Assembly (NCBI GenBank): GCA_027035735.1
Contig: JALVUH010000106.1
Coordinates: 1-7,060 of the forward strand
Direction: 5' to 3'
Length of the DNA: 7,060 nucleotides
DNA from: Nautiliaceae bacterium
GTDB lineage: Bacteria; Campylobacterota; Campylobacteria; Campylobacterales; Nautiliaceae
The position numbers were made by a program, and so were the translations under genes. The number at the start of each line of letters is the position of its first letter. Position 1 is the stretch's first letter. The notes beneath the pieces are model-generated. The model saw nothing but the letters and a program-made list of their open reading frames with translations. It was not told the DNA's origin and made no database searches. Shown here piece after piece: positions 1 through 5,059 of the stretch.

Positions 1-340
1 TATTTATGAAATAATTTTCTGAGATAAAATTAGTAATATAATTTTGAATATTTTTTGCTTTTTCTTCATAGCCATTTTTTAAATCATTTAATGTAGATAA
101 TTTTTGATTTGAATTTTTTAATTCATCTTCTAAATTTTTAATTTGTATATTTAAATTATTTATTTGTTTATTGATTTCTTTTAGACTTTGTTCTTTTTTG
201 TGTATTTCATAAGCTAAAGAATCAAGTATTTTATTCATTTTAGAAATATAATATTTTGTTTTGATTATCTCTTTTTTAGTAGTATTCATATTTGCTGCAA
301 AAGCAAATATAATTGTTAAGAAAATAATAAATATTCTCAT
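1..340 (-). CDS. Secreted coiled-coil protein, probable EnvC/M23-type murein hydrolase (activator), N-terminal part
   Basis: This frame is open from ATG 340 to the left window edge, giving 113 whole codons with the C-terminus missing. The first residues, MRIFIIFLTIIFAFA, form a short signal peptide with likely cleavage near residues 15-16. The rest is rich in Lys, Glu, Asn, Gln, Ile and Leu, with heptad-like spacing typical of a coiled coil. No catalytic domain lies inside the window. Its position directly after ftsX is where Campylobacterota and many other bacteria encode an EnvC-like or M23 LytM-domain protein that FtsEX controls from the inner membrane, so the likely role is septal or cell-wall peptidoglycan cleavage in the periplasm. 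The start is supported by an AGGGA ribosome site 4 nt upstream (345-349) and by an ATGA overlap with the ftsX stop. Signal peptide and coiled coil are seen; the M23 assignment is inferred from context, since the LytM domain and its HxxxD/HxH zinc motifs lie outside the window. Confidence 0.75.
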   Translation of the reverse strand, partial: MRIFIIFLTIIFAFAANMNTTKKEIIKTKYYISKMNKILDSLAYEIHKKEQSLKEINKQINNLNIQIKNLEDELKNSNQKLSTLNDLKNGYEEKAKNIQNYITNFISENYFIN

Positions 341-1119
341 TTTTTCCCTATTACTACTAGAATTGAACTAATAAATGAAATTATAAAACTTATCACAAAT
401 AATAAACCAAAGTCTTTTAAATAATCAATTTGATAATTTATTCCAAGATCATTGATTACTTTTTGGAAAATAGTTAAATTTGTTACAAAAATGATTAAAA
501 TAAATGTAATAATTAAAGATATTAAAGAGTCAATAAAAGCTATTTTAAAAAGAGCGGCTCCTCTAAACCAAAAAGGAGCTCCAAAAAGTTCCATTATATA
601 CATTCTTTCATTATGTAAAAGTTTCCAAACTTCAAGTTGTTTTAGAATGAGTAAAAATCCTAAAATTCCTATTAAATACATAAATGTTTTGGTAATAATT
701 TCAAGTAGCATTAAAAGATTGTAAATTTTAGTTTGAGCAGATGATTTTGTCATAACTTTTTTAATAAATGGCTTATTTAAAAGTTCATTTTTTATATTTT
801 CAAGCTCTTTTGGAGATGGTAGAGTATTTAATTTTAATTTGTAAAAATAAGGCAAAGTAATATTTGAAAAATCAATATTTGGATATTTTTGTTTAAGTTT
901 TTTAAGTTCATTATTTATATTTATTTGTTTTAAAGTTCCTAAATTATCTACATCATTTGGAGACAATTGTTTGGTGCTTACTATGACTATTGAATAGTTA
1001 TCAATTATATTTTGCTTATATTTATAAAGAATTTGAGAGAAGGTTTTAAATAAAAAAATACTAAATAAAATAGAAATTAATGCTAAAATTAATGTAAAGT
1101 GGCTTTTAAGCGAGCTCAT
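337..1119 (-). CDS. ftsX: Cell division ABC transporter permease-like protein FtsX
   Basis: A 260-residue inner-membrane protein with FtsX topology. A transmembrane helix spans about residues 9-29, a periplasmic loop about 30-130, and three more helices about 135-160, 193-216 and 236-257. The cytoplasmic segment ERMYIMELFGAPFWFRGAAL (171-190) matches the family coupling region (M-x-L-x-G-A). FtsX does not transport a solute; with FtsE it passes ATP-driven conformational change to a periplasmic peptidoglycan hydrolase or its activator. At 260 residues it lacks the long cytoplasmic N-terminal extension of E. coli FtsX (about 350 residues), so it is close to a minimal form. Start ATG 1119 has AAAAAGG at 1128-1134 with 8 nt spacing. 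It overlaps ftsE by 14 nt upstream and the next gene by 4 nt (ATGA) downstream, which suggests coupled translation of all three FtsEX-pathway components. The sequence itself is weakly conserved, so the call rests on topology, the loop motif and adjacency to ftsE. Confidence 0.93.
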   Translation of the reverse strand: MSSLKSHFTLILALISILFSIFLFKTFSQILYKYKQNIIDNYSIVIVSTKQLSPNDVDNLGTLKQININNELKKLKQKYPNIDFSNITLPYFYKLKLNTLPSPKELENIKNELLNKPFIKKVMTKSSAQTKIYNLLMLLEIITKTFMYLIGILGFLLILKQLEVWKLLHNERMYIMELFGAPFWFRGAALFKIAFIDSLISLIITFILIIFVTNLTIFQKVINDLGINYQIDYLKDFGLLFVISFIISFISSILVVIGKK

Positions 1120-1771
1120 ATATTTTACCTTTTTCTATATGTAATTGTCTAAAATTGATACTAAATTCAGTTGGTATTGAGTGAGATGCTATAACTATTG
1201 TAATGCCTTTTTGATTTGCTTTAATAAATAAATCCATAACAAGAGAAGCAGAGTATTCATCTAATCCAGAAATTGGTTCATCTGCCAAAATCATTACAGG
1301 ATTGTGGATAGTGGCTCTTGCAATTGCCGCTCTTTGTTGTTCTCCTCCGCTAAGTTCAGCTGGAAATTTATCTGCTTTGTGAGATAATTTTACTCTACTT
1401 AAATATTCCATTGCTCTTTGTTCCGCTTCGTTTTTATTTACTCCTGCTATTAAAAGAGGTAGCATTACATTTTTTAAGATATTCCACTCTGGTATTAATT
1501 TAAAGTCTTGAAAAACTATTCCTAAATGTTTTCTAAGAGTAGAAAGTTTTGATTTTGAAATATTAAAAAGATTAAATTCTCCTATTCTTAAATTTCCGCT
1601 GTGAGGTTTTAATTCTCCATATAAAGATTTAATGATAGTTGTTTTACCACTTCCGCTAACCCCTGTCAAAAATACAAAATCTCCACTATTTATTGTGAAA
1701 TTAGAAGATTTTATTACTGGATTATTCTCATAAGTTAAGGTTAAGTTATTTGCTACTACAAGTTTACCCAT
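1106..1771 (-). CDS. ftsE: Cell division ATP-binding protein FtsE
   Basis: An ABC-type ATPase of 221 residues, the usual FtsE length. Walker A is GVSGSGKT (37-44), the Q-loop glutamine is Q88 in VFQDFKLI, the ABC signature is LSGGEQQ (140-146), Walker B is MILADEP with catalytic Glu165, the D-loop is SGLD (168-171) and the switch histidine is His197. All catalytic parts are intact. FtsE sits on the cytoplasmic face and powers FtsX, encoded immediately downstream. The open frame can be extended 7 codons upstream to a TTG at 1790-1792, but ATG 1771 gives the family N-terminus and has AAAAGG at 1779-1784 with 7 nt spacing, so I start there. The start overlaps the trmB stop by 8 nt (ATGGGTAA), consistent with translational coupling. 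LolD-like ABC proteins share these motifs; adjacency to ftsX decides for FtsE. Confidence 0.95.
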   Translation of the reverse strand: MGKLVVANNLTLTYENNPVIKSSNFTINSGDFVFLTGVSGSGKTTIIKSLYGELKPHSGNLRIGEFNLFNISKSKLSTLRKHLGIVFQDFKLIPEWNILKNVMLPLLIAGVNKNEAEQRAMEYLSRVKLSHKADKFPAELSGGEQQRAAIARATIHNPVMILADEPISGLDEYSASLVMDLFIKANQKGITIVIASHSIPTEFSINFRQLHIEKGKIYELA

Positions 1772-2867
1772 TAAAAAGCCTTTTAAGTTCAAGATGTGCT
1801 AAATAATTTTCTTTAATAGGTGCCGGAATTTTAAAATAATAAGGTTTATCACTATTTACTATATAAATATGTTCAGGTCTGTTAAAATGTCCTATAGTAG
1901 CTCTAATTAAAGAATCTTTTTCGTTAATTTTAAATTCTTTTTCTAAATGTATTACAAAATTTTTATACACTTTTGGTGTGAAATCCAAATTTATTAGTCT
2001 TTTTTCAAAAGAGAAATCAAATTCTTCTTTAATTTCAGGTGAAATTTCAAGAGATTTCATAAAAATATCATATATATTTTTCCCCTGTTTTATCCATCTC
2101 TCTTCATATTTGCTTGTTATCTCATAAGGTATATTCTTTTTAATATTTAAATCTATTTTATCTTCTTCTAAAAATTTTTCAAGCGAATAAGAAAAATAAT
2201 TTTCACTATCTGTTCTTAGATGTAAAAATCCATTTTTTTGTAAAGCTCTTTTTGATTCTTTAATAAAATCACTATTTATAACTCTTCTATGTTCTTTTTT
2301 ATCCCAAGGAACTGGAAAATGAACATAAATACTATGAAGTTTATTTGATGGAATTTTACTTAAAATTAACCTTGCATCATGATTTATTATTTTTATATTT
2401 GAAATTTTTTCATGTTCAATTCTTCTTAAAACTTGTTCTATTGAAGGTTTGTGAATTTCTATTCCTAAGATTAGTTTATCAGGATATTTTTTGGCAAGAT
2501 GAATTAAATGTCTTCCACTTCCAAATCCAACTTCAACAATATCAACATTACTTAAATCATCTGTAATTTCAAGCATATTTTTGTTGGGAAGTTTTTCTTT
2601 TATTCCACTTATATTTTCAAAAATAATATTAGCTTCATTTATTTTTACGAAATCTAAATAAGCTTTTTTAATTTCACTTATTATTGGTCTAGTGATTTTG
2701 TCATATTTTATCAAATATCCATTTTTATGAGGTCTTATTTGGATTAAAAATTTTGCATTTTCCGTTTTTACAGCAATTAAATTTTCTGCTTGAAATAAAA
2801 ATTCACAATTTTCACTTTTTATAGGGAAGGAGAGGTTTTTTATTTTGTCTATGACTATGTGAGGCAT
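1764..2867 (-). CDS. trmB: tRNA (guanine-N7)-methyltransferase TrmB, long Campylobacterota form
   Basis: This enzyme uses S-adenosylmethionine to make m7G, normally at position 46 of the tRNA variable loop. The Rossmann-fold methyltransferase core lies at about residues 105-270. SAM motif I is EVGFGSGRHL (112-121), followed by an acidic strand end GIEIHKPS (135-142). The TrmB-type motif FPVPWDKKEHRRV (184-196), the segment LRTDSENYF (217-225) and the C-terminal core element TSKYEERW (251-258) complete the family pattern. At 367 residues it is much longer than E. coli TrmB (239); about 100 residues precede the core and about 95 follow it, and I recognise no known domain in either. As I recall, long TrmB forms are usual in Campylobacter and Helicobacter. 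The family FPDPW motif has Val186 instead of Asp. Start ATG 2867 is preceded by GAGGT (2877-2881) and AGGAGA (2871-2876). It shares 1 nt with the stop of the upstream gene (TAATG). Confidence 0.93.
   Translation of the reverse strand: MPHIVIDKIKNLSFPIKSENCEFLFQAENLIAVKTENAKFLIQIRPHKNGYLIKYDKITRPIISEIKKAYLDFVKINEANIIFENISGIKEKLPNKNMLEITDDLSNVDIVEVGFGSGRHLIHLAKKYPDKLILGIEIHKPSIEQVLRRIEHEKISNIKIINHDARLILSKIPSNKLHSIYVHFPVPWDKKEHRRVINSDFIKESKRALQKNGFLHLRTDSENYFSYSLEKFLEEDKIDLNIKKNIPYEITSKYEERWIKQGKNIYDIFMKSLEISPEIKEEFDFSFEKRLINLDFTPKVYKNFVIHLEKEFKINEKDSLIRATIGHFNRPEHIYIVNSDKPYYFKIPAPIKENYLAHLELKRLFNG
1779..1784 (-). promoter_or_regulatory. Ribosome binding site fixing the ftsE start
   Basis: AAAAGG on the minus strand, 7 nt before ATG 1771. 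It lies inside the last codons of trmB and favours this ATG over the in-frame TTG at 1792, which has no comparable site. Confidence 0.75.
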
Positions 2868-4075
2868 TATTCTCCTACCTCTATTACAGCTGGTTTTTTA
2901 GAAATAAGACCGTATTTATCAACTTCATAGATTTTATATTCATATGAATGTTTTGGATTTATTGTATCTGTAAATCTGTTTGAATTTGCTATAAATTTTT
3001 TCTTGATTGATTTAAAAAAGCTTATTTTTTCTTTTCTAATAATTAAATATTTTACAGCTCTATTATCAGGAGAGGTAAATATAAATTCTATTTCATTACC
3101 CATTTTATTTGTTGAAACTAAAGGAGTTGCAGGTTTAGGCAAAGTTTCTCCCATTACAGCTGGAGTATCACTAAGTAGTGATTCTGTTTTATGAGGAGAT
3201 ACAGCTGTTACTTTATAATATCTTATAAATCCATCTTTTCCTATATAATCTACAAATGTAGTTGATTTGGTAGTTTTATAAAATTCAAAGTCTCCATTTG
3301 GGCTATTGGAAATATAAATTTTATAATATGCTGCATTTTTAACTGGAGAAAATGTTATTACAATTTTTTTAGGTAAATCAGTAGTAGCATGGATATTCAA
3401 AACTACTGGAGGTTTAGGGAAAGTTGAAACTACTATAGTTTTAGAAGGTAAAGATTTAATATCATCAAAGCTTTTTGCAAAAATTCTGTATTTATAAATT
3501 TTCCCATCTTTAAGTCCAGTATCAATATATTCTACATTAAGTCTTGGTTTAAGAGTAGCTATATCTTCCCATTTTGCTTTTTGGTCGTTATATCTTTGGA
3601 TTATATATTTATCTACTCTTTCATTTGGATGAGGTCTAAAGATAATTTTTATACTTCCTTTTACGATTGGTTTTGCTTCTAATACAACTACTGGTGCTAA
3701 TCTTGGAAGAGTTGATATAGTAACTTCTTTTGAAAGAGAAGGAGTTCCTTTTTTGTCAAAAGTTGCTATTTTATATTGATAAATATGGGCTGGTTTTAAG
3801 TGAGTGTCTACATAAATTGATTTATAAGGATTATGAATTGTGGCTATTTGAATCCATCTTTTATGTTTAAAGTCATACTTTTGAATATAATATCCACTCA
3901 TATTAGGTACAGTTGACCAATATAGAGCAATTGCATTTCTATCTGGATATGCTTTAAATGTTTTTACGGTTGGTAAATTTGGATTTGATTTTAATGGTTG
4001 TTTAGGAGTTATAAAATTAGTCGCACAACCTGTTATAAATATCAAAGTAGCGGCTGAGATTATTAATTTTTTCAT
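2867..4075 (-). CDS. Fibronectin type III repeat lipoprotein, FlpA-like
   Basis: A 402-residue exported lipoprotein. Residues 1-16 are a lipoprotein signal with lipobox ITGC, so Cys17 should become the lipidated N-terminus. The +2 residue is Ala, with no inner-membrane-retention Asp, so outer-membrane placement is likely. The rest reads as four fibronectin type III-like beta-sandwich repeats at about 35-122, 126-218, 222-312 and 314-401. Each carries the FN3 pattern of a Pro-rich entry, an I-x-I/L-x-W/F strand, a Y-x-I-x-R/K strand and a Y-x-Y-K/R-I/V strand (for example YQYKIATFD, YKYRIFAKS, YEYKIYEVD). Its place between rluD and trmB corresponds to C. jejuni FlpA (Cj1279c), a fibronectin-binding adhesin. 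Repeat 2 holds FRPHPNERV (146-154), close to the FlpA motif I recall as WRPHPDFRV. Start ATG 4075 has AAAGGA (4083-4088) at 7 nt spacing. The first 19-20 codons lie inside the end of rluD. FN3 and lipoprotein calls are from sequence; a role in host binding is only inferred. Confidence 0.88.
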   Translation of the reverse strand: MKKLIISAATLIFITGCATNFITPKQPLKSNPNLPTVKTFKAYPDRNAIALYWSTVPNMSGYYIQKYDFKHKRWIQIATIHNPYKSIYVDTHLKPAHIYQYKIATFDKKGTPSLSKEVTISTLPRLAPVVVLEAKPIVKGSIKIIFRPHPNERVDKYIIQRYNDQKAKWEDIATLKPRLNVEYIDTGLKDGKIYKYRIFAKSFDDIKSLPSKTIVVSTFPKPPVVLNIHATTDLPKKIVITFSPVKNAAYYKIYISNSPNGDFEFYKTTKSTTFVDYIGKDGFIRYYKVTAVSPHKTESLLSDTPAVMGETLPKPATPLVSTNKMGNEIEFIFTSPDNRAVKYLIIRKEKISFFKSIKKKFIANSNRFTDTINPKHSYEYKIYEVDKYGLISKKPAVIEVGE

Positions 4076-4940
4076 TATCTATTCCTTTGATTAAAGTTTT
4101 GAAATCATCAAATAATGGTGCTATTATACTAAGTTTTTTTCCATTTGGATGAGTTAGATACAATTCTCTTGCATGAAGCATAACTCTTGGAATGTTTTGT
4201 TCTTTTTTACCATATGTTGTATCTCCTAAAATATATCTGCCAATTGAATTTAAATGAACTCTTATTTGATGAGTTCTGCCTGTGAATAATTTTGCAGCTG
4301 TTAAATTTTTTTCAATAGGAACAAAAAGTGTTTTGGCTTCTCTTCCACCTTTTATAACAGCCATTTTTATTCTATTTTTTGGATTTCTAGCAATAGGTTT
4401 GTTTACGCATATAGCTTCTTTTAGAGGATGATTTAATAAAAATAGATAATACCTACCCATAGATTTATCTTTTAGTTGTTTTGATAAAAATTCGTGAGTT
4501 TTATTATTTTTTGCAATTACCAAAGCCCCGCTTGTCTCTTTATCAATCCTATGAACTATTCCATATCTCTCTTCTCCTGCAATGTTTGAGAGATTGAATC
4601 CTTTTTCCTTTAACCAATCTACAACTGTAGCTTCTTTAACACTTGGTGCTGGATGGACTACGATTCCAGGTGGTTTATTTATTACAATCAAATCTTCATC
4701 TTCATAAAGTATTGGAATTTCAAAATTTACTTTAAATTCTTTTTTAATTTCTGGAGTTTTTGTTTTATACTCAATAATATCTCCAATTTTTAATTTAATA
4801 CCTCCTTTTTTTACTATTTTAGTATTTACTTTTACTAAATTTTTTTTGATTAAATCTTGTATTTGATTACGAGGAACATTTAATTTTTCTGATAAAAATT
4901 TATCTAATCTATCTTCTTTATCTGCTTTGATTTTTTGCAT
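4017..4940 (-). CDS. rluD: RluA/RluD-family 23S rRNA pseudouridine synthase
   Basis: It converts specific uridines in RNA to pseudouridine; in the RluD subfamily the targets are in helix 69 of 23S rRNA. The protein has 307 residues. An S4 RNA-binding domain occupies about residues 8-60 (RLDKFLSEKL, then LVKVNTKIV). The catalytic domain follows, with NKPPGIVVHP (88-97), the active-site motif HRIDKETSG (130-138) with nucleophilic Asp133, and TGRTHQIRVHL (220-230) near the C-terminus. Fold and active site are complete. The normal family end seems to be around SIIAPLFDDFKTLI (271-284); the remaining 23 or so residues are extra and mostly overlap the start of the downstream lipoprotein gene by 59 nt. 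It is the first gene of the leftward operon. Start ATG 4940 has AAAAAGG at 4946-4952, 5 nt upstream. The exact target uridines cannot be told from sequence, so RluC- or RluA-like specificity is possible; an S4 domain favours RluC or RluD. Confidence 0.9.
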   Translation of the reverse strand: MQKIKADKEDRLDKFLSEKLNVPRNQIQDLIKKNLVKVNTKIVKKGGIKLKIGDIIEYKTKTPEIKKEFKVNFEIPILYEDEDLIVINKPPGIVVHPAPSVKEATVVDWLKEKGFNLSNIAGEERYGIVHRIDKETSGALVIAKNNKTHEFLSKQLKDKSMGRYYLFLLNHPLKEAICVNKPIARNPKNRIKMAVIKGGREAKTLFVPIEKNLTAAKLFTGRTHQIRVHLNSIGRYILGDTTYGKKEQNIPRVMLHARELYLTHPNGKKLSIIAPLFDDFKTLIKGIDNEKINNLSRYFDIYNRLCD

Positions 4941-4957
4941 GAAAACCTTTTTATTAA

Positions 4958-4985
4958 ATTATAACAAATTTTCAAATCTTGACAA
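4958..4985 (-). promoter_or_regulatory. Sigma70-type promoter of the rluD-ftsX operon
   Basis: On the minus strand, TTGTCA (4985-4980, 5 of 6 to the -35 consensus) is followed by a 16-bp spacer and a perfect TATAAT at 4963-4958. The -10 is preceded by TGT, giving an extended -10 (TGnTATAAT). The expected start of transcription is near 4950-4952, leaving a leader of only about 10-12 nt with the AAAAAGG ribosome site at its very 5' end. Box matches and spacing are seen directly; activity is inferred. Confidence 0.75.
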
Positions 4986-5007
4986 ATAGAGTTAATTTAA
5001 CTAAAAT
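4979..5007 (+). promoter_or_regulatory. Sigma70-type promoter of rho-murI
   Basis: A perfect TTGACA (4979-4984), a 17-bp spacer and TAAAAT (5002-5007, 5 of 6 to TATAAT) form a textbook housekeeping promoter. The expected start of transcription is near 5013-5015, giving a leader of about 45 nt before the rho ATG at 5060. A clear -35 box is notable because Campylobacterota promoters often lack a conserved one. The -35 overlaps the -35 of the divergent operon on the other strand. Confidence 0.8.
4991..5001. repeat. Small perfect inverted repeat in the rho promoter spacer
   Basis: GTTAA-T-TTAAC: 5-bp arms around one base, placed between the -35 and -10 boxes of the rho promoter and ending right against the -10. 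The position suits an operator, but in such AT-rich DNA an inverted repeat of this size can easily arise by chance. Confidence 0.3.
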
Positions 5008-5009
5008 CG

Positions 5010-5047
5010 CACAAAATTTACCACTTAAACTTCAAATTTATCTACAA
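5010..5047 (+). promoter_or_regulatory. G-free rho leader, possible Rho-binding (rut-like) segment
   Basis: Between the predicted transcription start and the ribosome site of rho the coding-strand sequence contains no G over 38 nt, with nine C residues spread through it. Rho prefers unstructured, C-containing, G-poor RNA, and E. coli rho controls its own leader by attenuation. The base content is seen; a regulatory role here is an inference and weak, because the segment is short. Confidence 0.25.
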
Positions 5048-5050
5048 GGA
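5046..5050 (+). promoter_or_regulatory. Ribosome binding site fixing the rho start
   Basis: AAGGA with 9 nt spacing to ATG 5060. It settles the start of rho: the longer in-frame reading from TTG 4979 would begin in the promoter -35 box, upstream of the predicted transcript start. Confidence 0.8.
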
Positions 5051-5059
5051 TTAAATCAT

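Noticed and set aside
452..724. Plus-strand open frame of 90 codons inside ftsX
   Set aside because: It lies antisense to ftsX with no recognisable domain or promoter, and is expected by chance opposite a coding region.
1772..1792. Extension of ftsE by 7 codons to TTG 1792
   Set aside because: ATG 1771 has a good ribosome site and gives the usual FtsE length and N-terminus. The extra codons simply overlay the trmB end and the ribosome site itself.
2345..2566. Plus-strand open frame of 73 codons inside trmB
   Set aside because: Antisense to the conserved SAM-binding core. Its Leu/Phe/His-rich composition is that of a reverse-strand shadow.
3003..3194. Plus-strand open frame of 63 codons inside the FN3 lipoprotein gene
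   Set aside because: Antisense to a well-supported gene, short and without features of its own.
4941..4978. Terminator hairpin between rluD and rho
   Set aside because: The two genes diverge, so no terminator is expected there, and the A/T-rich stretch has no GC-rich stem followed by a T run.
4979..5059. Extension of rho to the upstream TTG, adding 27 residues
   Set aside because: The TTG is part of a perfect -35 box, the predicted transcript starts downstream of it, there is no ribosome site before it, and ATG 5060 has AAGGA at proper spacing.
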